NCBI GenBank assembly: GCA_910585095.1
Contig: CAJUBU010000001.1
Span: 1-64,000, forward strand
DNA: 64,000 nucleotides
Origin: an uncultured Lachnospira sp.
Lineage (GTDB): Bacteria; Bacillota; Clostridia; Lachnospirales; Lachnospiraceae
Reading direction: 5' to 3'
Shown: positions 45,576-55,082 of the stretch, piece after piece
How the letters are laid out: every line of letters begins with the position of its first letter
Numbering within the stretch: the stretch's first letter is position 1
Position numbers and translations under genes: made by a program
Notes under the pieces: model-generated
Told to the model about the DNA's origin: nothing
Seen by the model: only the letters and a program-made list of their open reading frames with translations
Databases searched by the model: none

Positions 45576-48260
45576 TTACATACTGTTTTTAATCCCCCAC
45601 TCATTGACAACACTTTCACACTTATCCATATCATTGTCTTCCAATGCCAATAACAGTTGTTCAAGATATTGTATATCTGCTTGATTCTTTACTTTTTCTC
45701 TTAGTGTATCAACCATTTCTTCAATTGCCAATACATCAAATTGATTGATAGCTTCCTGTATTTTTTCAAGATAATGAACAATTACTTTTGAGGTATCAAT
45801 ACCATTAAACTCTGTATTTTCTTCTTTATCCTCAACATAAAAACTTAAAATTTTCTTATAACTTTGGTAAAACAATAACATTTCTTCTGTATGGTCACAT
45901 ATATAATTCCAGTCGCCTTCATTGCCCGCTTTTTCAAGTAATTCTGCCTGTTTTGCAAGCTCTGTTGCGCCAATCTGTCTTGATGCACTTTTCAACGCAT
46001 GAACTTCAATGGTATAATCTTTTGTCTTATTGCCATAAAAATGTTTCCTAATGGTTTCTGTCTTTTTATCAATCACTTTATAGTAATCTTTTAACACTGA
46101 CCAAAACAGCTTTGTGCTGCCCAATAACGATATTGCCTGTTTGGTGTCAAGCCCTTGAATATCTGGAATTTCCATATCTTCACTGCATTTTTCTAAAGTT
46201 TTTGTTTCCTCTGCACTGCACATTACAATCTTATCTTCCGGCAGCCATTTTTTAAGCTTAGAAAGAATAACTTTTGTCTCTATTGGTTTTGCAACAATAT
46301 CATTCATTCCCTCACGGATAAACATTTCTTCCGCACCACTTACAGCATTAGCAGTCAACGCTATAATAGGCACACTCTTATAATTAGAAAACATCCTTCG
46401 GATAATATGTGTTGCCTCAATGCCATCAACCTCTGGCATCATATGGTCCATAAAGATTAAATCGTACTTTACTTTACTAATACACTCAATCGCTTCTTTT
46501 GCACTGTATGCCTCATCAATTCTCATCCCTAATGGTTCCAGCAATCCAACAGCAACCGTAAGGTTAATTGCATTGTCATCAACAATTAAAATTTTTGCAT
46601 CAGGCGCTTTAAAATAAAATGTACTCTCCTCTTTTTCAACAAGGTCAACATCATTTTCTTGTTTTATCCCCAAAGCAATTGCAAGATTATCACAATATAT
46701 TGGCTTTTTTAATATTCTTAAATTAGGAATGGAATTTTCATATACTTTATTATAATCTGTTATCAAAATTGCTTTGACTTTTGGATGACTCATTACATAC
46801 TGCTGGAGCGCTTCATCAAACTGTGATTCTTCTATGATAAGATACTCTGGCTCTTTTTTGTTTAGTGCAGTAATTGTAATATCTGAAAACACATCTGCAT
46901 TTAACTTTTGTAAATCCTTTCTTATTTGTTTTTCAACATAAGAATTGTTAATAAATATTATTATTTCTTTACTTTCTTCAAATTTTTCTACAATTGGCGT
47001 CGTATCAACAACTTGCTGTGTTATCTCAAAAGAAAATGTACTTCCTTCTCTATATTTACTCTCAACATGAATATCGCCTTCCATAAGCTGAACTAAATTT
47101 TTGCATATTGCCAAACCTAACCCTGTCCCTTCAATCATGCGATTTCTCTTACTGTCAACTTGTTGAAACGAATTAAACAACTTTCCTATATCTTCTTTTT
47201 TAATACCACTTCCGCTATCTTTAATGGAAACCATAAGCAGTATTCTGCCGCTGTCCAAACTCATAAAGTCTACAGACATCTGAATACTTCCCTTTTTTGT
47301 AAACTTTACTGCATTATTTAAAATATTGATAAAAACCTGTTGTATTCTTACGGCATCTCCATGTAATACTCGAGGAATATTCGGATTAAGGTCTACCAAA
47401 AATTCAATATCTTTAGCGCCAATTCGTGCCATCGTAATATTGGTAACATCTTTTATAATATTGATAATTTCATAATTATCTTCAATAATTTCTAATTTAC
47501 CAGATTCAATTTTAGAAAAATCAAGGATATCATTAATAATTGCTAACAACGTTTTTCCTGAAGATTTTATCTGACGCACATAATCTTTTGCCGCAGGCGA
47601 CATATCCTCCCTTAAAGCCATCTCTGCCATTCCAAGCACAGCATTCATAGGTGTTCGGATTTCATGACTCATATTTGCCAAAAAATCCGATTTCATATGA
47701 GATGTTTTTTCAACCTCATTTTTGCTTTGATACATCGAATATCTGCTATAAGCCATATGAGACAAAAGATTTGCAATCATATATAAAAACTTTGAGGATT
47801 TTTTAACATCTTCTATGCTTTTAATATGTACTTTATCAATCGCTTTAATATATTCTTCTTCTGGAATATTTAACTCCTTTGCAACACTTCTTATTTTGTC
47901 TAAATCTGGTTTTTCTGTCAATACTTGTCCGCCGATAAAACTGCCTACAATTTTGCCATTTGCCATAATTGGAGCGGCATAATACACCAATCCTGCATGG
48001 CAGTAATAACTGCATGGACTTCCTTTAAATAAAACTTCCTCTGCCGCTGCTTTATTACACTCCACACAACGCTTATTGCCTAATTCGCTCTGCCTTGTAT
48101 ATTTTAAACAAAACTCCGAAAAATTAGAGTAATTTGTAACAGGAATACCATTTTTATCAGTTGTAATGGCTGCCATACCTGTAAAATCTGAAAAAGCATC
48201 TTGCAGTTCTTGCAATGTTTCAATATCAATAAGGTCTGTTAAATAAATATCATCACTCAT
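45576..48260 (-). CDS. Hybrid sensor histidine kinase with PocR domain
   Basis: 894 residues. Order: PocR sensory domain (about 1-175) with cysteines C51, C65, C68, C83 and C87 in CVEC and CSYYC, likely metal-binding; HisKA with phosphorylated H199 in SHEIRTPMNAVLG; ATPase domain (GTGLGLAICKNLV); a degenerate receiver (about 430-540); a receiver with FMDHMMPEVDG (about 550-670); and an HPt domain (HALKSASRQIGA). No transmembrane segment, so it senses a cytoplasmic signal. All parts of a phosphorelay are in one chain, with a response regulator upstream. Confidence 0.92.
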   Translation of the reverse strand: MSDDIYLTDLIDIETLQELQDAFSDFTGMAAITTDKNGIPVTNYSNFSEFCLKYTRQSELGNKRCVECNKAAAEEVLFKGSPCSYYCHAGLVYYAAPIMANGKIVGSFIGGQVLTEKPDLDKIRSVAKELNIPEEEYIKAIDKVHIKSIEDVKKSSKFLYMIANLLSHMAYSRYSMYQSKNEVEKTSHMKSDFLANMSHEIRTPMNAVLGMAEMALREDMSPAAKDYVRQIKSSGKTLLAIINDILDFSKIESGKLEIIEDNYEIINIIKDVTNITMARIGAKDIEFLVDLNPNIPRVLHGDAVRIQQVFINILNNAVKFTKKGSIQMSVDFMSLDSGRILLMVSIKDSGSGIKKEDIGKLFNSFQQVDSKRNRMIEGTGLGLAICKNLVQLMEGDIHVESKYREGSTFSFEITQQVVDTTPIVEKFEESKEIIIFINNSYVEKQIRKDLQKLNADVFSDITITALNKKEPEYLIIEESQFDEALQQYVMSHPKVKAILITDYNKVYENSIPNLRILKKPIYCDNLAIALGIKQENDVDLVEKEESTFYFKAPDAKILIVDDNAINLTVAVGLLEPLGMRIDEAYSAKEAIECISKVKYDLIFMDHMMPEVDGIEATHIIRRMFSNYKSVPIIALTANAVSGAEEMFIREGMNDIVAKPIETKVILSKLKKWLPEDKIVMCSAEETKTLEKCSEDMEIPDIQGLDTKQAISLLGSTKLFWSVLKDYYKVIDKKTETIRKHFYGNKTKDYTIEVHALKSASRQIGATELAKQAELLEKAGNEGDWNYICDHTEEMLLFYQSYKKILSFYVEDKEENTEFNGIDTSKVIVHYLEKIQEAINQFDVLAIEEMVDTLREKVKNQADIQYLEQLLLALEDNDMDKCESVVNEWGIKNSM

Positions 48261-48307
48261 ATATCCCCCTTACTACAAAATATTAAAGAATAATATGTAG
48301 ATTATTT

Positions 48308-49126
48308 TTACTTATCAATAACCTCTTGAATGGTATCCTTCAATCGATTGACATTAATTGGTTTCAGCAAATAACCTGCTGGACTAAGCGCAAGGACCTC
48401 ACGTATTCTATTTTTGTCCGCAACGCCCGTAAGAAATATAACAGGAATATCCTTTAATTCACTGTTATCTAATATCTTCTTAAAAACCTCCGCGCCGCTT
48501 TCTTCTGGCATCTCGTAATCCAAAAGAATCAAGGCAGGTTTTTTGGTTTCAAGATACTTCATAGCCCACTTACCACTTGTTACAGTTGTAACTTCATAGT
48601 CTGTGTTTAGTACCTCTTTTAACATTTTCAAAACCCCTCTATCATCATCAACAACTAAAATATTATAGCGGTCTTTTTGATTTAATTGTAGTTGTTCTTG
48701 TGCAGCTTTTTTCATATCTTCCATAATTTTAGCCGCCTCTTTTTGTTTATCCAGAAAATCCGTTATATTTTCCTTAATTGTCATTGATGAGACTGGTCTC
48801 TTAAAAAAGATTTCTGCAATATCTGGTGCAAGTCTTTTTATTTCATCACAAACGTCTTCTTCTCCTATCAAAAATAATGGGAGATACTCATTGTTATTTT
48901 TCAATGTCCTAAGCTTTATCAGCTCATCTCTAAACGTACTCTCTATTAAATACACAAATGCATCAGGTTCAAAATATTTTATATGACATAAAATATCGTC
49001 CCAGTTTTCTGATGTAGTCATACATTCAAACGTCGATGAAACTTGTGAAAACAAATTATCTACAATAATACGATTTGCCCCACCTATCAATACCTTGTAC
49101 TTAATAATAATCGCCCCCTTGTACAC
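48308..49126 (-). CDS. Response regulator with two receiver-like domains
   Basis: 272 residues at most. The N-terminal domain (about 10-125) is a receiver without the phosphorylation Asp. The C-terminal domain (about 150-270) is canonical: VVDDDRG, LLDYEMPEESG, FLTGVAD, LLKPINV. No output domain, so it likely acts by protein contact. The start is uncertain: the frame opens with GTG at 49126, but the only good site (AAGGGGG) lies inside the frame and is followed by three ATT codons (49111-49103), and a TTG lies at 49090. Confidence 0.88.
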   Translation of the reverse strand: MYKGAIIIKYKVLIGGANRIIVDNLFSQVSSTFECMTTSENWDDILCHIKYFEPDAFVYLIESTFRDELIKLRTLKNNNEYLPLFLIGEEDVCDEIKRLAPDIAEIFFKRPVSSMTIKENITDFLDKQKEAAKIMEDMKKAAQEQLQLNQKDRYNILVVDDDRGVLKMLKEVLNTDYEVTTVTSGKWAMKYLETKKPALILLDYEMPEESGAEVFKKILDNSELKDIPVIFLTGVADKNRIREVLALSPAGYLLKPINVNRLKDTIQEVIDK

Positions 49127-49669
49127 TTATTTTAAATTTTTAGAAATTGCAATTAATATACATATATCTGTAACTCCACTATAAATAAAGCAAATACCTA
49201 CAATTCTAAGCAAAAATTTAATGCTTGAAATTGGAGCAAAAATAAGAACTACTCCCAACGCAAGTCCTAGTAATGCCACAATAAGCATTGCCCTCCAATT
49301 TTTATATCCTGCTTTTTTTAGATTTATTACATTTTGCAATTTCATACTTCCATTTGCCAACACCACCAAACCAAATAAAAATGGAATAATTGATAAAAGA
49401 ATTTTTATCTTAAACACTACAAACAAGCCAATACCAATTATAATAATGCCTATCATTAAATCATTTGTATAATAATTTTCTTGATTATTTTCTTTCATAT
49501 AGAGAAGAATCTTCACTGCACCTGCAAATATCATAACACCGCCAAACATATACCCCAATGTATTTATGGCTGTATTGGGAAAAATAGCAAGAACGATTCC
49601 AAATAAAATATAGATAACAGCTGTTATAATATTCTGCCATTTATACTGTTTAAATAAATCGCCATTCAT
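49127..49669 (-). CDS. HdeD/DUF308 family membrane protein
   Basis: 180 residues with about six transmembrane helices in three related pairs (IITAVIYILFGIVLAIFP, then LMIGIIIIGIGLFVVF, then MLIVALLGLALGVVLIFAP). The family is tied to acid resistance in enterics and has no defined role in Clostridia. It sits directly between the NSS transporter and the response regulator, with 5 bp to the former. AGGAGG lies 10 nt before the ATG at 49669. Confidence 0.85.
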   Translation of the reverse strand: MNGDLFKQYKWQNIITAVIYILFGIVLAIFPNTAINTLGYMFGGVMIFAGAVKILLYMKENNQENYYTNDLMIGIIIIGIGLFVVFKIKILLSIIPFLFGLVVLANGSMKLQNVINLKKAGYKNWRAMLIVALLGLALGVVLIFAPISSIKFLLRIVGICFIYSGVTDICILIAISKNLK

Positions 49670-49674
49670 TTGTT

Positions 49675-51207
49675 TTAGTCCTCCTCTTTCCATTCAATTT
49701 CAGCTTCTACAAAACCTTTACTTTTTTTGTACTTAATTACACCCTTCATAATAAAGCCGCTTGCAAATACAAGAGCTGATACAAGCCAGCCCGCAATACA
49801 TTCTGCCCAAAGTGCATAACTATAATGACCGCCTTTTACAACAAATAAATTATAAATATTCCAAGCAAACAAAATAAATAAGGTTATTGGTGCAATATAT
49901 CGTATCGATATTCTAAACCACATTCTTGGCATCTTAAATTTAACCGTATTTCGATTAATCTGTTTCCAAACCTTATCAATATTAAAACACCACCCTATGG
50001 CAATACATTCTAATATACCTATAATAATTAAGTTAATCTGGTTTGTCCAGTTATCAACAATATCAAGCCATGCAAGACCTGCTCTTGTCGCATAGAGCAA
50101 TGAAATAACCGATGCGATAACACAGATAACCCTTGTTGTCTTTTTGGGGTTAATACGAAACTTATCTGATACCGAAGCCGAAACACCTTCTATAATTGAA
50201 AACGCTGAATCAATAGCAAGCGTTACAAGCATCAAATAAAATATCATGCCAAATACAGCATTTACCCAACCAACACTGGTTAAATTGACAATTGCCTGCG
50301 GATAGATAACAAACGCTGTTGCAATTCCTGAGTCTGATATAGAATCCAACATGCCAACACCGCCCATTGTCGAAAACATAACAATACCCGAAAGCAAACT
50401 TACAGCGGCATCAGAAAAAGCAATAATACAGCAATCCACTGCAACATTTGCTTTCTCATCAAGATATGAACCATAGGCAAACATAATTGCCATCATAATG
50501 GATAAACTGTAAAATACTTGTCCAATAGCGTCTATCCATAAAGAAGGGTCTGAAAACGCACTGATATCTGGAATAAAAAACATCTTAAGTCCATCCATAG
50601 CGCCATTCATTGTACAGCCTTTTATAGCCATAATAAGCAATAAAAGAACTGGAAGGAATACTGTATACTTTACAACTTTGCCTACACTGCTTGCACCATT
50701 TCTTATACATAAATAAATTGCCAGCCATGCTATAACAACTGAAATCAACACGGGTATTGGTATAGTATATCCTGTGACATCCCATGTTGTCTGTGTTGCA
50801 TTTGCAAATACTTGACTGGCAGCAGTTGCATCACCTGTCATACCTGCAAATTTTAACGCATAGACAACCATCATCAGCACCCACGCAAATACAATCGAAT
50901 AATAAGTGACAATAACAAAGGCATTTGCTGTTGCCGACCATCCAACAAATTCCATCTTCTTATTGATGCCTCGCAGTGATTCACCTGCACCTTTATGGAA
51001 CTTTCTTGCAATGGAAACTTCCATCATCAAAAGAGGAATACCAATTGCAAACATCGCCACCAAATAGACTAATAAATACGTTCCGCCACCATGCTTTGCT
51101 GCCAGTCCAGGAAATCGCCACGCATTTCCAAGTCCTACTGCCGAACCTATCGCGGCAAGAATAAACGTTGCTCTTGAACTCCAAGTCGCTCTTTTTTGTT
51201 CTTTCAT
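49675..51207 (-). CDS. Sodium-dependent transporter, NSS/SNF family
   Basis: 510 residues and about 12 transmembrane helices. It starts in family style with SRATFILAAIGSAVGLGNAWRF split over helix 1 and has GGGTYLLVYLV next. Bacterial members import amino acids, often tryptophan, tyrosine or leucine, with sodium. It leads the operon of DUF308, response regulator and PocR kinase, so the kinase may sense a related solute. It follows ddl by 17 bp. Confidence 0.92.
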   Translation of the reverse strand: MKEQKRATWSSRATFILAAIGSAVGLGNAWRFPGLAAKHGGGTYLLVYLVAMFAIGIPLLMMEVSIARKFHKGAGESLRGINKKMEFVGWSATANAFVIVTYYSIVFAWVLMMVVYALKFAGMTGDATAASQVFANATQTTWDVTGYTIPIPVLISVVIAWLAIYLCIRNGASSVGKVVKYTVFLPVLLLLIMAIKGCTMNGAMDGLKMFFIPDISAFSDPSLWIDAIGQVFYSLSIMMAIMFAYGSYLDEKANVAVDCCIIAFSDAAVSLLSGIVMFSTMGGVGMLDSISDSGIATAFVIYPQAIVNLTSVGWVNAVFGMIFYLMLVTLAIDSAFSIIEGVSASVSDKFRINPKKTTRVICVIASVISLLYATRAGLAWLDIVDNWTNQINLIIIGILECIAIGWCFNIDKVWKQINRNTVKFKMPRMWFRISIRYIAPITLFILFAWNIYNLFVVKGGHYSYALWAECIAGWLVSALVFASGFIMKGVIKYKKSKGFVEAEIEWKEED

Positions 51208-51224
51208 AAATATCCTCCAATTTT

Positions 51225-52427
51225 TTATAACTTTGACCCTTTAGCACCTTTCATTCCTGACAAAGACTGTTGATTTAAAATATTTGTATCAAATGCAAAG
51301 GTCAAGGCTTCTTCTTCTCGTAAACGCTTTAAAGATAGCTGAATCATTCGGTCTAACAATTCTTTATAAGAAACACCAACAGGCTCCCATAAATAAAATG
51401 AAAGCGAACCTGGAATCGTATTGATTTCATTAAAGTACAATGTTCCATCTTCTTCATCTATCATAAAATCAATTCTTGCAACACCATTGCAACCTAAAAT
51501 TTTAAATGCTTTCACTGCCATATCTTGAATTTCTTTTCTTTTTTGTGCTTCAAGCTGTGCTGGTATTTTTCTTGATACACCCGCCATTCCCTTTGAGCCT
51601 CCATTTTTTGAATTGCTCAAATATTTATCTTCATAACTTAATATATCTTTTGAGTGAAGCGGCTCCTCACACTCTGAAGCTGCAGCCTCGTTTTCATCGC
51701 CAAGCACAGAACAGTTAATTTCTCTTAATTTTGTAATGGCATGTTCTACAATAATTTTCTTTGCATATGTAAATGCATCATCAATTGATGTAATCAATTC
51801 AGCCTGATTTTTTGCTACGCTGATACCAACACTTGAGCCAAGATTGACGGGCTTTACAATAACAGGATATCCTAAATGATTTTCTACATCAGCTACAATA
51901 CTATCTATATCAGAATAATCCGACATTGTATAACATTGACAATCTAAAATTGGAATCCCATTTTCCTTTAACACAGCCTTTGTAATATACTTATCCATTC
52001 CCACTGCGGAAGCGGTCACATCACAGCCGACAAACGGGATGCCAATTGTCTTTAGATAGCCCTGAAGCGCTCCATCTTCAACATTGGTACCATGTACAAT
52101 TGGAAATGCAATATCAATCTCTATAACGCTTTTTTTACCAAACATTTTCAGCGGATAAGGGGTAAGGCACACTTTATTGCCCTCATTTATCATAATCACA
52201 CGCTGCGACTGTGCAATCAGTTCCTTAATATTTTTGTATGCTTCAATATCACCAATCTTATCACCAATATACATCTCATTATTTTTATTAATATATACAG
52301 GAATCACCTCGTATTTATCTGTATCCATACTCATTATTGCCTGAATCCCTGAAATAACCGAAACTTCATGTTCTACGCTCTTGCCGCCAAACATCACTGC
52401 AACTCTAGTCTTTATTATTGTAGACAT
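51225..52427 (-). CDS. ddl: D-alanine--D-alanine ligase
   Basis: ATP-grasp ligase that makes the D-Ala-D-Ala end of peptidoglycan precursors. 400 residues: VMFGGKSVEHEVSVISG, PVIVKPVNLGSSVGIS, and the C-terminal FNEINTIPGSLSFYLWEP. The loop around 235-285 is longer than in E. coli (about 306 residues in total), as in many Clostridia. The ATG at 52427 has AAAGG 8 nt upstream. It follows the MurF-like gene. Confidence 0.95.
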   Translation of the reverse strand: MSTIIKTRVAVMFGGKSVEHEVSVISGIQAIMSMDTDKYEVIPVYINKNNEMYIGDKIGDIEAYKNIKELIAQSQRVIMINEGNKVCLTPYPLKMFGKKSVIEIDIAFPIVHGTNVEDGALQGYLKTIGIPFVGCDVTASAVGMDKYITKAVLKENGIPILDCQCYTMSDYSDIDSIVADVENHLGYPVIVKPVNLGSSVGISVAKNQAELITSIDDAFTYAKKIIVEHAITKLREINCSVLGDENEAAASECEEPLHSKDILSYEDKYLSNSKNGGSKGMAGVSRKIPAQLEAQKRKEIQDMAVKAFKILGCNGVARIDFMIDEEDGTLYFNEINTIPGSLSFYLWEPVGVSYKELLDRMIQLSLKRLREEEALTFAFDTNILNQQSLSGMKGAKGSKL

Positions 52428-52504
52428 ATCTTGCACCTTTCTTTCCTTATTTAATTTTATTACAATATATTTATAATGAATATTTGCAGTCCACTTTACT
52501 GTTT

Positions 52505-54136
52505 CTAATAATTATCTGGAAGGTCATTTTCCAGCAAAATATATTTATGCCCTTCTTCATTAATTGAATAGGCATAACTAAGAGCTTCTTCCAATTTGTC
52601 ATAAGCAATACATTTTTCTTTTGGAAAGCCACTCTCTATCGCTCCATTTTGTATTGGCTCTGTATGTTTTTTTCCAACCAGCAGAATATAATCACAGCAT
52701 TTTGCAGCATATGTGCCAAATTTATAATTATACTCTTTTTCATCTTTTCCCAACTCGACCATACCCGGCGTTACAAGAATCCTCACTCCGTCAAACATAG
52801 CAAGTGTTTCAACTGCTGCCTTTGAACCTACTGGATTAGAATTGTATGCATCGTCAATAATCGTCACATTGCCATGCTGCGTCATCTGCATACGATGTGC
52901 CACTGGCTGTATTCTTCGGACTGCTGCTTTCAAATTGGAAAGGCTCACGCCAAAACGATTAGCTACGGCAATCGCGCCGACAACATTGACAATATTATGT
53001 TTGCCTACAAGACGCATCTGAAAATGCTCTTTCTCTCCACTTGGCGCAACAACCGTAAATTCTGTACCCACTTGAGACAACTTGATATCTTCTGCAACAT
53101 AACCAGAAACTTTTTGCTTGTTTTGGCTATCACCCAAACGACCTGCCTTTTCTTTGCTATCGCCAACAAGTTCCTGTTTATCATTACTTCCGCTATAAAA
53201 TATTTTGTTGTTATATTTATTTGCATGTTCCATTATATACGTATTATCACCATTTAAAAACAACAATCCATCACTTGGAAGTGCATCGGCAAGTTCAAAT
53301 TTGGTATTTACAATATTTTCTATATTAAAAAATGTTTCTATATGCTGCGCTCCTATGGAAGTTATCACACCATGCTGTGGGTGAACAATATCACATATTT
53401 CCTTAATATCCCCCACATGCCTTGCACCCATCTCACACACAAAAATTTCATGTGTAGGTTTTAGCGATTCTCTTATTGTCTTAACAACCCCCATTGGTGT
53501 ATTGTAACTTTCAGGGGTAATCAACACATTAAAATGTTCTCTTAACAGTGTATAAAGATAATACTTTACACTTGTTTTTCCATAACTGCCCGTCACACCA
53601 ATAATCTTAAGATTTGGCACTTGTTTTAACTTCTTTTTGGCATCATTAATATAATAATGACTAATAGACATCTCTATCGGCTTATTGATAAGATTTATCA
53701 CAAGCAGCAAAACTCCCTGCAATGCCACAAGAATACCACATGTGCCACTTATCAAGCGAAGCCCTCCAACAAATCCTACCAAAAGCAAAACAATGACAGC
53801 AAGAATAATATCTGTAAGAATCTGTCGCTGCACTCTCTTGGTATACACAAGATTTTTCTTTGTATTAACCTTTTTTAAATAAATATAATATCTACATACA
53901 ATCAACCATATTATAATCTGCACTGCCAATAACCATATAGAGGGAATAATAAGTGCAATCACACCTGCTATTGCAACAAATACCAGTAATCCTTGCTTTC
54001 CTTTATTTTTTTTAAGCCAAGTTATATGTTCCTTATTTTTATAGCCATTTAACTGAAACATATGAAGATTATATCGCAAAACAAGTCCAAATGTCGGAAA
54101 CATACATATAATTGAAATGATTGCAGTAAATAACAT
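52505..54136 (-). CDS. Mur ligase (MurF-like) with N-terminal membrane domain
   Basis: 543 residues. About 150 residues with four hydrophobic segments precede a Mur ligase: P-loop GVTGSYGKTS, FVCEMGARHVGDI, NDNTY-type central region, and DDAYNSNPVGSKAAVE. The ligase part matches MurF, which adds D-Ala-D-Ala to the UDP-MurNAc-tripeptide, and ddl follows directly. MurF is normally soluble, so membrane anchoring is unusual. The ATG at 54136 is chosen because GAGG lies 8 nt upstream in a leader repeat. Confidence 0.88.
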   Translation of the reverse strand: MLFTAIISIICMFPTFGLVLRYNLHMFQLNGYKNKEHITWLKKNKGKQGLLVFVAIAGVIALIIPSIWLLAVQIIIWLIVCRYYIYLKKVNTKKNLVYTKRVQRQILTDIILAVIVLLLVGFVGGLRLISGTCGILVALQGVLLLVINLINKPIEMSISHYYINDAKKKLKQVPNLKIIGVTGSYGKTSVKYYLYTLLREHFNVLITPESYNTPMGVVKTIRESLKPTHEIFVCEMGARHVGDIKEICDIVHPQHGVITSIGAQHIETFFNIENIVNTKFELADALPSDGLLFLNGDNTYIMEHANKYNNKIFYSGSNDKQELVGDSKEKAGRLGDSQNKQKVSGYVAEDIKLSQVGTEFTVVAPSGEKEHFQMRLVGKHNIVNVVGAIAVANRFGVSLSNLKAAVRRIQPVAHRMQMTQHGNVTIIDDAYNSNPVGSKAAVETLAMFDGVRILVTPGMVELGKDEKEYNYKFGTYAAKCCDYILLVGKKHTEPIQNGAIESGFPKEKCIAYDKLEEALSYAYSINEEGHKYILLENDLPDNY

Positions 54137-54144
54137 GCTCGAAT

Positions 54145-54201
54145 CCTCATTCCTACGCTGCTTCAATCACACCATTTGTATCAAGCAGCGTTTCAATACA
54201 A
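54145..54201 (-). repeat. Structured leader repeat A, murF-like copy
   Basis: A perfect 8-bp stem, CGCTGCTT (54183-54190 region, minus) with AAGCAGCG (54156-54163), closes right before TAGGAATGAGG. This compact copy lacks the inner hairpin. Confidence 0.6.
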
Positions 54202-54226
54202 ATACTCTTATACGAAAATTATTCCA

Positions 54227-54997
54227 TCATACCTTAAAATATGACTTCATTATATTAGCAAAAACAACAGGCTGTTCCAAAAAACAAAAGTGTCCCGCTC
54301 CTTTAATCACTGCAAGCCCAGCATTTGGCATCCGTTCTTCCATCAGCTTTGCATCGGCAATAGGTGTTGCTGTATCTTTATCGCCCCATATCAACAACAC
54401 TTCTTGTTTTATAGATGAAAATAATGGTGTCAAATCCTCGTTAACAGCCTTTACCATACATTGCTTCATCATCGGTGAAGCATTTTTATAATCGGCTGAA
54501 CCCTGTCTATTTTTCCAGTCATCTATCAAATGTGGACAAATGGCATAGATAGGCTTCAAACTAAAAATTTTTTTAAGCATCTTATAACGCTTTACTTTTA
54601 ACTTTTGCTTTGTTGTCTTTTTAGGCAACACTCCTGCACTGTCAATCAAGACAATTTTTTCAATTTCAAATAGAACGTTCATACTGCCTGCAAGCTTGAT
54701 AATAACCCTGCCTCCATATGAATGCCCCATCAATGTTGCTTTCTTTATATCAAGCGCTTCCATCAATTTTATAAAAAATGCTGCATAATCAGATACCGAC
54801 CATGCTTCTCTTGGCTCATCACTATTCCCAAATCCTGGAAAATCAAACTGTACAACCTTATAACTTGCATGAATACAAGCAGCCACTGAATTGTAGACCT
54901 CATGTTTTGTTCCCCAGCCTTGAAGAATAACGACCGTTTTATCACCCTCACCTGTTATGTTATAATCAATGTTATACCCATCAATTGTTATATTCAT
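54227..54997 (-). CDS. Alpha/beta hydrolase
   Basis: 256 residues. Oxyanion-region LQGWGTKHEVY, nucleophile elbow GHSYGG (Ser in LMGHSYGGRVI), acid in WGDKDTATP and His in GAGHFCFLEQP. A lipase/esterase-type fold without signal peptide. It heads the murF-ddl operon, a grouping I recall from other Clostridia, so a wall-precursor or lipid role is possible but unproven. The ATG at 54997 follows AAAGGA by 5 nt. Confidence 0.88.
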   Translation of the reverse strand: MNITIDGYNIDYNITGEGDKTVVILQGWGTKHEVYNSVAACIHASYKVVQFDFPGFGNSDEPREAWSVSDYAAFFIKLMEALDIKKATLMGHSYGGRVIIKLAGSMNVLFEIEKIVLIDSAGVLPKKTTKQKLKVKRYKMLKKIFSLKPIYAICPHLIDDWKNRQGSADYKNASPMMKQCMVKAVNEDLTPLFSSIKQEVLLIWGDKDTATPIADAKLMEERMPNAGLAVIKGAGHFCFLEQPVVFANIMKSYFKV

Positions 54998-55082
54998 TAC
55001 AATCCTTTCATTCACAGGAATTTACATATTATCAAGTAATAAGAATAACATAATTTGGCATGATTTTCAACCTATCACCAAA

